In this document: one piece after another, positions 14,873-22,413 of the stretch
Numbering within the stretch: position 1 is the stretch's first letter
Layout: each line of letters begins with the position of its first letter
Source: UMGS973 sp964507795
GTDB taxonomy: Bacteria; Bacillota; Clostridia; Peptostreptococcales; Anaerovoracaceae
Direction of reading: 5' to 3'
NCBI GenBank assembly: GCA_964507795.1
Contig: CAZDQV010000022.1
Span: 1-24,197 of the forward strand
Length of the DNA stretch: 24,197 bases
Made by a program: the position numbers and the translations under genes
The notes under the pieces: generated by a model
What the model was told of the DNA's origin: nothing
What the model saw: the letters and a program-made list of their open reading frames with translations, nothing else
Database searches by the model: none

Positions 14873-15292
14873 ATGGACACACTCCATTATTATCTAATGG
14901 CCAATCACAGTCTTTTTCACAAGGCTATTTTTGCATCTATAAAACATATCGGACTTACTTCAGGGCAACCTAAAATCCTCGATTACCTGTCTGAACATGA
15001 CGGTGCTGTCCAAAAAGATATAGCTGCAGGTTGCTGTATTGAACCAGCTACACTTACATCTATTCTAAACGGTATGGAAAAGGAAAAGTTGGTTGAGAGA
15101 AAAAAAAACGATAACAATCGCAGATCATACCATATATTCCTCACATCCAAAGGCAATGCTCTATGTGAAATAATCAGACAGGAGTTTGCAGCAATAGAAT
15201 ACAAAGCCTTAGCCGGCTTCACAACAGAAGAAAAACAGCTTCTGAATGCTTATCTTGACAGAATACACACAAATATGAAAGAAGGGTTATAG
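14873..15292 (+). CDS. MarR-family transcriptional regulator
   Basis: This 139-residue protein is a winged helix-turn-helix regulator. A dimerisation helix at the N-terminus is followed by LTSGQPKILDYLSEHDGAVQ (29-48), a recognition helix region with IEPATLTSILNGMEKEKLVE (55-74), the wing ERKKNDNNRRSYHIFLTSKG and a C-terminal dimerisation helix. This is the usual size and layout for MarR. The start has a strong AAGGAGGAG site. Its stop shares one base with the GTG start of the next gene (TAGTG), so the regulator and the membrane protein are translationally coupled. An inverted repeat over the promoter suggests autoregulation; the ligand is unknown. Confidence 0.9.
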   Translation: MDTLHYYLMANHSLFHKAIFASIKHIGLTSGQPKILDYLSEHDGAVQKDIAAGCCIEPATLTSILNGMEKEKLVERKKNDNNRRSYHIFLTSKGNALCEIIRQEFAAIEYKALAGFTTEEKQLLNAYLDRIHTNMKEGL

Positions 15293-16416
15293 TGACATTA
15301 AAAGAAACAATTAAACGTTATATGCTGTTTGTAATATCTTTATTTATTTCTGCAGAAGGCATTGCTCTAACAAGGCATGCTGAACTTGGCGTATCGCCTA
15401 TATCTTCTATTGCAAATGTTACAAGCTATATGATTCCCGCATTATCATTTGGAACACTCCTTATAATGTGGAACTGCGTACTTATTTTAGCTCAAGTTAT
15501 AATACTGCGAAAGGATTTCAAACTGATTCAATTGCTGCAGATTCCTCTTTCTGTGCTTTTTGGTATGTTTGCAGATTTTGGAATGTGGTCGGTTTCATTT
15601 ATACCGGTACCGGCATATCCTGTCAAAATAGCACTCGTTGCTGCCGGTACAATAGTTTTAGGTTTTGGTATATCGCTTTCTGTGACAGCAAACGTTATTA
15701 TGAACGCCGGTGAAGCTATTGTCAAAGCCATCTCCGATAAATATCAAAAAAACTTTGGCAGAACAAAGATAGTTCTTGATGTATGTTACGTAATAGTTGC
15801 AGTAGCACTTTCTCTCATATTCTTCGACTTTAAAGTTATAGGTACCAGGGAAGGAACCGTGATTTCAGCACTTACTACAGGCCTTGTGGTGAACTTCTTC
15901 TATAAAAGACTGAACCGCCCTGTTTCCTCCTTATTAAGCGATGATAGCAAAGACAACAAAACACAAAGCCCATTACTTGAGATAATGAAAACAGATGTAT
16001 ATACAATAAATGAGAATGCAACACTGATTGACGCACTGAAGCTCATAACTGAAAAAAAGGTGAGTGGCGTGCCTGTTACAGATGACAATGGCAGGCTTAC
16101 AGGTTTCATATCAGATGGAGATATTGTAAGATTCCTGTCTGACAGTTACCCTTCATTCGTGAATATCTACTCTTTTGTAACTATCGACTTTGACAGTAAA
16201 CTCAGAGAGCTTGTTCAAACAAAAGTAAAAGCCATATCAAAAAAGACAATAATAACTGTAAATTCAAATGATGATATTTCAGAAGTCTGTAGCAAGCTCA
16301 GTAAAAAGCACATCAAAAAAGCCCCCGTTATAAAGGATGGAGACATGGTAGGAATAATAAATGTAAGCAATATTACAAAATATGTGCTCGATGATATAAC
16401 AAAAGACATTGCCTAA
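15292..16416 (+). CDS. YczE/YitT-like membrane protein with C-terminal CBS pair
   Basis: This 374-residue protein has two parts. Residues about 8-205 are hydrophobic with roughly five or six membrane helices, and the motif ALTRHAELGVSPISS (25-39) is typical of the YczE/YyaS family of integral membrane proteins. Residues about 226-370 form two CBS domains: MKTDVYTINENATLIDALKL... to DGDIVRFL, and KKTIITVNSNDDISEVC... to KDGDMVGIIN. CBS pairs bind adenine nucleotides such as AMP, ATP or SAM and often gate transporters. The plain YczE family has no CBS domain, so this is an unusual fusion. The start is GTG, overlapping the marR stop by one base, with GAAGGG upstream. A terminator overlaps the last codons. 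Confidence 0.8.
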   Translation: MTLKETIKRYMLFVISLFISAEGIALTRHAELGVSPISSIANVTSYMIPALSFGTLLIMWNCVLILAQVIILRKDFKLIQLLQIPLSVLFGMFADFGMWSVSFIPVPAYPVKIALVAAGTIVLGFGISLSVTANVIMNAGEAIVKAISDKYQKNFGRTKIVLDVCYVIVAVALSLIFFDFKVIGTREGTVISALTTGLVVNFFYKRLNRPVSSLLSDDSKDNKTQSPLLEIMKTDVYTINENATLIDALKLITEKKVSGVPVTDDNGRLTGFISDGDIVRFLSDSYPSFVNIYSFVTIDFDSKLRELVQTKVKAISKKTIITVNSNDDISEVCSKLSKKHIKKAPVIKDGDMVGIINVSNITKYVLDDITKDIA

Positions 16417-16434
16417 ACAGGCAATGTCTTTTGT
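16399..16434. terminator. Bidirectional terminator overlapping the CBS-protein stop
   Basis: A perfect 15-bp stem (16399-16413 with 16420-16434) has a 6-nt loop, TAAACA, that contains the TAA stop of the CBS membrane protein. Its left arm encodes the last residues (TKDIA). The A/T-rich stem base serves both directions, so it also ends the convergent Kal-like transcript. Confidence 0.85.
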
Positions 16435-16458
16435 AATAATGATTGCTAATTTATATAA

Positions 16459-16977
16459 TTAAGCGTTTGCTTTCTTGTATTCTGCAGCTGCTGCTACGAA
16501 ATCAGGATCTGCGAAGTCAGGTCTCTGTAATTCTTTCTTAACCATAAGAGTACCAGTACCATATGCGCAAAGCTCAGGTGGGTTAACCATTTCTGCGCCT
16601 GATCCGTTAACTACGTTACCGTTAGCATCTTTTGAATCCTTCATCCATTTGTAAGCAAAGAATTTGCAAGTAAATGAAGTGTTACCAACCTTTTCAATGT
16701 ATCCGCCATATTCCATCCAGTCGCCTGCGTATACTGGAGCAGTGTATCTAACTTCTGAATATCCTACGAATAATGATTCGTCACCGTGAAGTCTGATAGC
16801 AAGTTCAGTTCCAACATCTCCCCATGCAGTTACGATATGTGCACCTTCTACGAGTTCACCAGCATAGTGAGCATCGCCAGCTGACATTCTTGTCTTTAAG
16901 CTTACATATGAACCGATCATCTTAGGGTTGTTTTCTCTCTCCATGATGCATTCTAAAACTGTCTTAATCTTAGCCAT
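16459..16977 (-). CDS. Hot-dog protein, 3-aminobutyryl-CoA ammonia lyase (Kal)-like
   Basis: This 172-residue hot-dog-fold protein resembles 3-aminobutyryl-CoA and beta-alanyl-CoA ammonia lyases. Matching parts are RMSAGDAHYAGELVEGA (30-46), GDVGTELAIRLHGDESLFVG (53-72), APVYAGDWMEYGG (80-92) and KVGNTS (96-101). Such lyases remove ammonia from beta-aminoacyl-CoA to give an enoyl-CoA, as in lysine or beta-alanine fermentation. A C-terminal extension (QRPDFADPDF onward) makes it longer than the usual 130-150 residues. The start has an AGGAGG site and a near-consensus promoter, so expression should be strong. The homology is clear; activity on a particular substrate is inferred from the downstream-strand CoA-transferase/acyl-CoA dehydrogenase operon. 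Confidence 0.75.
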   Translation of the reverse strand: MAKIKTVLECIMERENNPKMIGSYVSLKTRMSAGDAHYAGELVEGAHIVTAWGDVGTELAIRLHGDESLFVGYSEVRYTAPVYAGDWMEYGGYIEKVGNTSFTCKFFAYKWMKDSKDANGNVVNGSGAEMVNPPELCAYGTGTLMVKKELQRPDFADPDFVAAAAEYKKANA

Positions 16978-17040
16978 TTTAAATCCTCCTAAATTTTAAT
17001 CGTTGTGCAATTCAATCCACAACCTTTTCTTTATATTTAA

Positions 17041-17069
17041 ATAATACTATTTTGGACCTTTGCTGTCAA
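17041..17069 (-). promoter_or_regulatory. Strong promoter of the Kal-like gene
   Basis: On the minus strand TTGACA (17064-17069) is separated by exactly 17 nt from TATTAT (17041-17046). The leader to the ATG at 16977 is about 57 nt. Confidence 0.8.
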
Positions 17070-17203
17070 TGGGTTTGTTAATATTTTATCTAATTTCAAG
17101 GCAAAAAAACATAACAAAACTTGCCATTATTCTTTTTAAAAAATCAGTAACAAAAAGTAAGCAACTTCGTATCATTATCTGAAAAATGCAACTTCAAAAC
17201 ACC

Positions 17204-17764
17204 TTAATTCCTGGCCTTTTGAGGCACATAGTGCCTCCTGGAATATTCGTATTTAATATCTATCATATGTATTGCAGCTGCAATATCATTTTCGTTTTTT
17301 GATTTCAATGCACGTACTATCGGCTCATCAGCTTTACATGCATTTTCAAGATAATCTATATACTGTGCAACGCTGTTAAAATCTTCGGGTTTTTCACCAT
17401 TTACCGCAAAGATCTCAAATGATTCATTAAAAACAAAAGCATACATTTCATCAATACTGTTAGTAACATCTATTGTCATTTTAAGGCCGTTTTCGTGAAA
17501 CATTTCACCTGCAAGCTCACTGAATTTAACGGGCACCGGATTCTCCTCATCTGCTGCTTTTTCAAGTCTCTCATGAAAATCTCTGATACCTTGTCCCAGC
17601 ACTTCCCTGTTAGGCTCATACCACGATTTCATAACATCCATAATCATAAGAGCAAGATTCTTTGAATCAGAACCATACCACAGAGAATCAAGATGATATC
17701 CCCAATCATTCTCCACAATTATATTCACAAGATATATCTGGCTGTATTTAACTCCTTCGGTCAT
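17204..17764 (-). CDS. Hypothetical protein, 186 aa
   Basis: I do not recognise this soluble, acidic protein. It has aromatic-rich stretches (ENDWGYHLDSLWYGSD) and a helical C-terminus ending RRHYVPQKARN; no signal peptide, membrane helix or nucleotide-binding motif is visible. The start at 17764 is chosen because AGAAGGAGAATGAATTT directly precedes the ATG; a longer frame to 17809 has no ribosome binding site. A -10-like TATAAT sits at 17798-17803. It lies between the Kal-like gene and the tandem hot-dog operon, but its own promoter and lack of homology mean a role in that pathway is not established. Confidence 0.65.
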   Translation of the reverse strand: MTEGVKYSQIYLVNIIVENDWGYHLDSLWYGSDSKNLALMIMDVMKSWYEPNREVLGQGIRDFHERLEKAADEENPVPVKFSELAGEMFHENGLKMTIDVTNSIDEMYAFVFNESFEIFAVNGEKPEDFNSVAQYIDYLENACKADEPIVRALKSKNENDIAAAIHMIDIKYEYSRRHYVPQKARN

Positions 17765-17825
17765 AAATTCATTCTCCTTCTGTATGTATATGTATAAATT
17801 ATACACCAACTCCGATACAAAAGCA

Positions 17826-18284
17826 TCACCAAACTACAGTTACAAGTATATTATCTAAATTCACTCCCTTGGCATCATAAGGCTTATCCAAATCCACCTC
17901 ACCTACCAGTGACACATCTTCATTGTTTGAAACAGGATACAACCGTATAAGCTGCTCGCCGGATTTATTCTTCAAAGAATAACAACCATACCCTGACAGG
18001 GATCCTTCGAAGTCGTCAACTGTAAAATCATATGATGAAATAACAGTGCTGTCATATGCTGCAGATGTCCCGTCATCTGATTTCGTATCTGTATTATCTG
18101 TTAGCTCAAGGGTTATACTATCACCTTCGTTCTCAAGTTTAACGTCGTTATAATGTCCCGGCTCCGGCTGACATGGAAAACTTGCAATAAGCTCCCATGA
18201 GTGATCTTCTGTATTAGAAAGATAAATGTTAAAAACAACATCATCACTTTTAACGCTATTCAAAGTCACCTGGGGCTGTCGCAT
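17826..18284 (-). CDS. Uncertain ORF or gene remnant, 152 aa
   Basis: This open frame of 152 codons is acidic, rich in Asp, Ser and Val, and looks beta-rich (VVFNIYLSNTEDHSWELIAS, SITLELTDNTDTKS, NILVTVVW at the end), like an extracytoplasmic beta-sandwich domain. It has no signal peptide and no ribosome binding site before the ATG, and an in-frame stop lies just five codons upstream. Good coding composition without a start site suggests the 3' part of a formerly longer secreted protein, or a gene with a start not seen here. It begins 37 bases beyond the terminator of the tandem hot-dog gene. Confidence 0.4.
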   Translation of the reverse strand: MRQPQVTLNSVKSDDVVFNIYLSNTEDHSWELIASFPCQPEPGHYNDVKLENEGDSITLELTDNTDTKSDDGTSAAYDSTVISSYDFTVDDFEGSLSGYGCYSLKNKSGEQLIRLYPVSNNEDVSLVGEVDLDKPYDAKGVNLDNILVTVVW

Positions 18285-18320
18285 TAAAAGATTTTTTCAT
18301 TCACACTGATTAAAGCCATC

Positions 18321-18350
18321 AAAAAAGAGCAGAATCAAATCTGCCCTTTT
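18321..18350 (-). terminator. Terminator of the acd-etf-CoA transferase-hot-dog operon
   Basis: On the minus strand an 11-bp stem with one G-U pair (AAAAGGGCAGA with TCTGCTCTTTT) ends in a T-run (18321-18326). It lies 15 bases past the stop of the tandem hot-dog gene. Confidence 0.85.
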
Positions 18351-18364
18351 AGAATATGCTTTGC

Positions 18365-19213
18365 CTATTTATATGTTTCAAATACAAACTGAACTATTGT
18401 GCAGAGCTTAGGTTCAGGAAGTACATCTATTGAGCTTGGAAACTCAGGGTTTTCAGGAAGGTCGATATATTTGAAGTTTCTTACTTCAACTTCAATCTTA
18501 TCACCTACAACCTTGTTGATTCTTGCATGATATTCAAGATAATCACCTGCAAAGCAAGGTTCATATAATCTTACCTTGTTTACTGCTGTTACATGTCCCA
18601 TGTTGCCAAACTCTCTTGCCATAAGCCTTTTGGCTGTATCTTCCATAAGAGTGATGTTTCTTGCTCCGTTTACAACACCGCCGAGATAGAAAACGTCTCT
18701 GTCTGACATTCTGTATCTGAAAGTAATATCATCAGGATGAGCAGGATCAAAAGCAGCTCCAGGGAAATCTTCATTGTCAGCCCATGGCTCTGCAACTGTT
18801 CCATCAGGCTGTTCGCCTCTCTGCAGATGTTTTTTAACAACAAGTCTAACATTACCTTCTGTGCAAAGCAGCGGTTCATCAAACCATACCATATCAGCAG
18901 TCTTAGGATTTGCAACGCCGGCTCTTGATGCAGGTGTTGCAAGCTTGAACACTTCAATGTGACAGTCTCTTGATGTGTTGCCTATCTTAGTGAGAGTAGC
19001 CTTGTATTCCATCATATCGCCTACATATACATCTTCGTAGCACTGTACACCTGTATATCCAAGGCAAAGTGATTCGTCACCGTCTACCAAAATCATTTCT
19101 TCTGTTTCAACGTCACCGATGAAGTCAAACTGTCTTCCTACAGGAACTATCCCGTCAGGATTGTTTGCATCAGCTGTTGTCATATTGTAGCTTAAATATG
19201 ATACTTTTCTCAT
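18365..19213 (-). CDS. Tandem hot-dog protein related to beta-aminoacyl-CoA ammonia lyase
   Basis: This 282-residue protein has two hot-dog domains, each alignable without gaps near the active region to the 172-residue Kal-like protein of the same window. Domain 1 (about 1-135) keeps DFIGDVETEEMILVDGDESL (30-49), YVGDMMEY and IGNTSRDC, but the DAHY motif is DANN (15-18). Domain 2 (about 160-282) keeps RMSDRDVFYLGGVVNGA (168-184) and FAGDYLEY, but DAHY is DVFY (173-176) and the GDE block is lost. Neither half keeps the His. It may be a single-chain pseudo-dimer with one composite site, or a lyase partner or CoA-binding protein. The ATG has an AAGGAGG site; it follows the CoA-transferase gene by 38 bases and is the last gene of the operon. 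Confidence 0.75.
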   Translation of the reverse strand: MRKVSYLSYNMTTADANNPDGIVPVGRQFDFIGDVETEEMILVDGDESLCLGYTGVQCYEDVYVGDMMEYKATLTKIGNTSRDCHIEVFKLATPASRAGVANPKTADMVWFDEPLLCTEGNVRLVVKKHLQRGEQPDGTVAEPWADNEDFPGAAFDPAHPDDITFRYRMSDRDVFYLGGVVNGARNITLMEDTAKRLMAREFGNMGHVTAVNKVRLYEPCFAGDYLEYHARINKVVGDKIEVEVRNFKYIDLPENPEFPSSIDVLPEPKLCTIVQFVFETYK

Positions 19214-19251
19214 AATAATGCCTCCTTATACATTTACACCATATTATGAAT

Positions 19252-20436
19252 TTAAGCAATAACTCCTTCTTCTCTAAGCTGTTTTTCTTCTTCTTCTGTA
19301 AGTCCAAAGATTTCTCTGTTGTGCTGTCCCTTGAGAGGTGCAGCAAATTCAACTTTACCCGGAGTTTCCGATAATTTGATTACACAGCCCTGGAAGTACT
19401 GGTCTCCGGCTGTAGGATGCTCGCAGTGAACCATCATTTCTCTTGCCTGAGTCTGAGGGTGTTCGATGATTTCCTTGACATTCATTACAGGTCCGCAAGG
19501 TATGCCTGCCTCATCCATAATCATTTCGAGTTCTTTTTTGGTATATTTACCGCAGTAATCCTCGATTGCTCCTCTTAAATCAGGAATATAGTTTGTCTGT
19601 CTCAGATCGTTGGTTGCAAATCTAGGATCTTCAAGCAAATCTCTTCTGTCCATTGTGTTACAGAATTTCTCGAACAGTCTGTCGTTTCCAACACCTATAG
19701 CTACGAAACCATCTTTACATTTGTATACGTCAAACGGTGAAATTGAAGGGTCGATGTTACCGTTTCTTTCAGGAATTTCTCCGCCTACAGTGTAGTTTAC
19801 GATAGCGTTTTCGAGTATGCTGAATATAACATCCATCATAGCTACGTCAACCTGCTGACCTATTCCTGTTTTTTCACGATAGTAAAGTGCCATCATAACA
19901 CCTACTGCAAGATAAATACCTGCAACATGATCGCCTACTGAAGGACCAACCTTTACAGGATTACTGTCTTTGAAACCTGTAAGATACAGTATGCCGCCCA
20001 TTGCCTGCGATACTACATCGTAGCATGGTCTATGTGAGATAGGTCCATACTGTCCGAAGCCTGAGCCTGATGCATATACGATGTTAGGATTGATTTTTTT
20101 GATTGTCTCATAATCAATCTTAAGTTTTTTGGTAACTCCACCTTTGTAGTTTTCAACAAGAACATCTGCATCTTTTACAAGGTCATAGAACATTTGTCTG
20201 CCTTTTTCCGATTTAAGGTTAAGAGTTGTGCTCTTCTTGTTACGGTTTACTGATGTGAAAAATGCACTTTCGCCCGATTTCTCATCAAAAGGTCCCCACT
20301 CACGACACTGATCACCTACAAGAGGTTCAACTTTAATTACATCAGCACCATAGTCTGCAAGAAACATTGTGCAAAACGGTCCGTTAAGCGCTGATGACAG
20401 GTCTACTACTTTTAATCCTTCAAATAACTTCTTCAC
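19252..20436 (-). CDS. Class III (CaiB/BaiF) CoA-transferase
   Basis: This 394-residue protein belongs to the family III CoA-transferases, which move CoA between carboxylic acids through an enzyme-bound mixed anhydride. It shows VVDLSSALNGPFCTMFLADYG (split: VVDLSSALNGP, FCTMFLADYG; 10-30), GADVIKVEP (30-38), VNRNKKSTTLNL (63-74), the GGVT/GFGQYGP block (99-132), and GPSVGDHVAG (164-173), in which Asp169 matches the catalytic Asp of formyl-CoA transferase. The start is GTG with GGAAAGGA upstream, 44 bases after etfA. In carnitine (cai) and aromatic (fld) reductive pathways a class III transferase loads the substrate for an acyl-CoA dehydrogenase/Etf pair, as the gene order suggests here. Confidence 0.9.
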   Translation of the reverse strand: MKKLFEGLKVVDLSSALNGPFCTMFLADYGADVIKVEPLVGDQCREWGPFDEKSGESAFFTSVNRNKKSTTLNLKSEKGRQMFYDLVKDADVLVENYKGGVTKKLKIDYETIKKINPNIVYASGSGFGQYGPISHRPCYDVVSQAMGGILYLTGFKDSNPVKVGPSVGDHVAGIYLAVGVMMALYYREKTGIGQQVDVAMMDVIFSILENAIVNYTVGGEIPERNGNIDPSISPFDVYKCKDGFVAIGVGNDRLFEKFCNTMDRRDLLEDPRFATNDLRQTNYIPDLRGAIEDYCGKYTKKELEMIMDEAGIPCGPVMNVKEIIEHPQTQAREMMVHCEHPTAGDQYFQGCVIKLSETPGKVEFAAPLKGQHNREIFGLTEEEEKQLREEGVIA

Positions 20437-20479
20437 TTTTCTAAAATTCCTTTCCGTCTAACTGATTTTATTTCAAAGC

Positions 20480-21586
20480 CTATTTAGCTTCTTTTGCTTC
20501 ATTGATAGCTTCTATCATAAGCGGAACTACCTTGAACAGGTCTCCATTGATACCATAGTCAGCTATTTCAAAGATAGGAGCTGTTGCATCTTTGTTGACA
20601 GCAATTATGAGTTCTGATTCCTGCATACCTGCCTTGTGCTGGATTGCACCTGAAATACCAAGTGCAACGTATACTTTAGGATGAACAGTCTTGCCTGTCT
20701 GCCCTACCTGATGGTCAGCTGAAAGCCAGCCCGAATCGATAACTGCTCTTGAGCCGCCTACAACGCCGCCACCGAATGCTTCAACCAGTTCTTCCGCAAG
20801 TTTGATGCCGCCCTCAACGTCCTTGCTGATACCTCTGCCGACTGAAACGATAATATCAGCACCGATAAGGTCAACGATTTTTTTGGTTGCTTTAACCACT
20901 TCTTCTACTTTTGTTCTCAAATCCGCTTCTGTCAATGTTACAGGGTATGATTCGATAACGCAAGCGTCAGCCTTGGTCTGGTCGAAAGGTGCTTTTTTCA
21001 TAACGCCCGGACGAACTGTTGACATACAAGGACGGAATCTCGGGCAGATGATTGTTGCCATAAGGTGTCCACCAAATGCAGGTCTTGTCATCTTGAGGTT
21101 AACATCTTCCATATTGAATTTCTTGCTTGCAATATCTAATGTTGAAGCTTTTTCGAGGAATTCAACATAGTTATCCATATCAATATCAAGATGCGTACAG
21201 TCTGCAGTAAGACCTGTGCAAAGTCTCGCCGCACATCTTGGCGCGAGGTCACGACCGTAGTTGGTTGCACCAAATAATACAACTTCAGGTTTTTTATCCA
21301 TGCAGATATCGCATAAAACTTTTGCATATGCGTCTGTAGTATATACTTCCAAAGCAGGATCTTCGCATACATAAACCTTGTCTGCTCCATATCCGCCTAA
21401 TTCTTTGGCCAAATGTTTTACGTTGTGTCCGATAAGAACACCTACCAGCTGTGAACCTCTTTCGTCAGCAAGTTTTCTTGCTTCTGAAACAAGCTCAAAA
21501 TCAGTATTCATTAATTTACCTTCTCTCTGCTCACAGAATACCCATATATCCTTGAAAGCAGCTAAATCTGTACTGTTAAAAGCCAT
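20480..21586 (-). CDS. etfA: Electron transfer flavoprotein alpha subunit
   Basis: This 368-residue EtfA passes electrons between EtfB and the acyl-CoA dehydrogenase. The C-terminal FAD domain is clear: VGGSRAVIDSGWL, GQTGKTVHPKVYVALGISGA (295-314) and GINGDLFKVVP near the end. The N-terminal domain begins IWVFCEQREGKLM. It is somewhat longer than common EtfA (320-340 residues), because of a longer N-terminus. The ATG has AGGAGG upstream, and it follows etfB by 10 bases. It is paired with the dehydrogenase and EtfB, so the complex should be dedicated to this operon. Bifurcation is possible but is not settled from sequence reading. Confidence 0.94.
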   Translation of the reverse strand: MAFNSTDLAAFKDIWVFCEQREGKLMNTDFELVSEARKLADERGSQLVGVLIGHNVKHLAKELGGYGADKVYVCEDPALEVYTTDAYAKVLCDICMDKKPEVVLFGATNYGRDLAPRCAARLCTGLTADCTHLDIDMDNYVEFLEKASTLDIASKKFNMEDVNLKMTRPAFGGHLMATIICPRFRPCMSTVRPGVMKKAPFDQTKADACVIESYPVTLTEADLRTKVEEVVKATKKIVDLIGADIIVSVGRGISKDVEGGIKLAEELVEAFGGGVVGGSRAVIDSGWLSADHQVGQTGKTVHPKVYVALGISGAIQHKAGMQESELIIAVNKDATAPIFEIADYGINGDLFKVVPLMIEAINEAKEAK

Positions 21587-21596
21587 GGTCTACCTC

Positions 21597-22400
21597 CTAT
21601 ATAACATGTTTTTCTAATAATCTGGCAGCAAGTTCAACTGCTGTATCCTTGTTGGCTCCTTCAAGCATTTCTCCAACTCCCTTTTGAGGCGGAGTAAACG
21701 ATGTGAAAATGTTCGTAGGAGATCCTTTAAGGCCAATCTTGTCAAGCTCGATAAGAGGCTCTTCTTTGAGGGCTTCAAAGTCAAGAATTGTAAGCGGTTT
21801 GCTGTAGCATTCCATAATACCGTTCAATGTCATATACCTTGGTTTCATGTCCTGATCATTGATGCAGGTGATAAGGCAAGGGGTCTGGGTTGATATCATC
21901 ATATAACCGTCTTCGAGCATTCTCTTTACGAGTACTTTTGAACCTTCTTTTTTGATTTCTGCCGCATAAGAAATCTGCGGGAGATTTAACTTCTCTGCAA
22001 TCTGAGGTCCAACCTGAGCAGTATCTCCATCGATAGCCTGTCTGCCTGAGAAGATCATATCTTCGTCATTAAGCCCTGTATAATTGATTGCGGCGGATAT
22101 TATCTGTGATGTTGCAAATGTGTCTGAGCCGCCGAATTCTCTTGCTGAAATAAGGATAGCATCATCAGCTCCCATTGCAAGAAGCTCTCTAAGCATGCCT
22201 TCTGCAGGAGCTGGCCCCATTGTAACTGCTGTTACCTGACATCCTGTTGCATCTTTTAACAAAAGCGCCTGCTCCATGGCAGCAAGATCGTCTGGGTTAA
22301 TGATAGTCTGCATTGATGCACGATTTAAAGTTCCGTCCGGATTAACTGCAACTGTACCGGATGTATCCGGAACCTGTTTTACACAAACATAAATTCTCAT
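21597..22400 (-). CDS. etfB: Electron transfer flavoprotein beta subunit
   Basis: This 267-residue EtfB starts MRIYVCVKQVPDTSG and has INPDDLAAMEQALLLKD, the nucleotide-binding loop GRQAIDGDTAQVGPQIAE (118-135) and the family block PRYMTLNGIM. The DGDTAQVGPQ loop is shared by Clostridial butyryl-CoA dehydrogenase/Etf complexes, including bifurcating ones in which EtfB holds FAD and oxidises NADH. It lies between the dehydrogenase gene (13 bases) and etfA (10 bases). A GGAGGGAG site precedes the ATG. Whether this complex bifurcates to ferredoxin or simply reduces enoyl-CoA cannot be decided here. Confidence 0.94.
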   Translation of the reverse strand: MRIYVCVKQVPDTSGTVAVNPDGTLNRASMQTIINPDDLAAMEQALLLKDATGCQVTAVTMGPAPAEGMLRELLAMGADDAILISAREFGGSDTFATSQIISAAINYTGLNDEDMIFSGRQAIDGDTAQVGPQIAEKLNLPQISYAAEIKKEGSKVLVKRMLEDGYMMISTQTPCLITCINDQDMKPRYMTLNGIMECYSKPLTILDFEALKEEPLIELDKIGLKGSPTNIFTSFTPPQKGVGEMLEGANKDTAVELAARLLEKHVI

Positions 22401-22413
22401 ATGATACTCCCTC

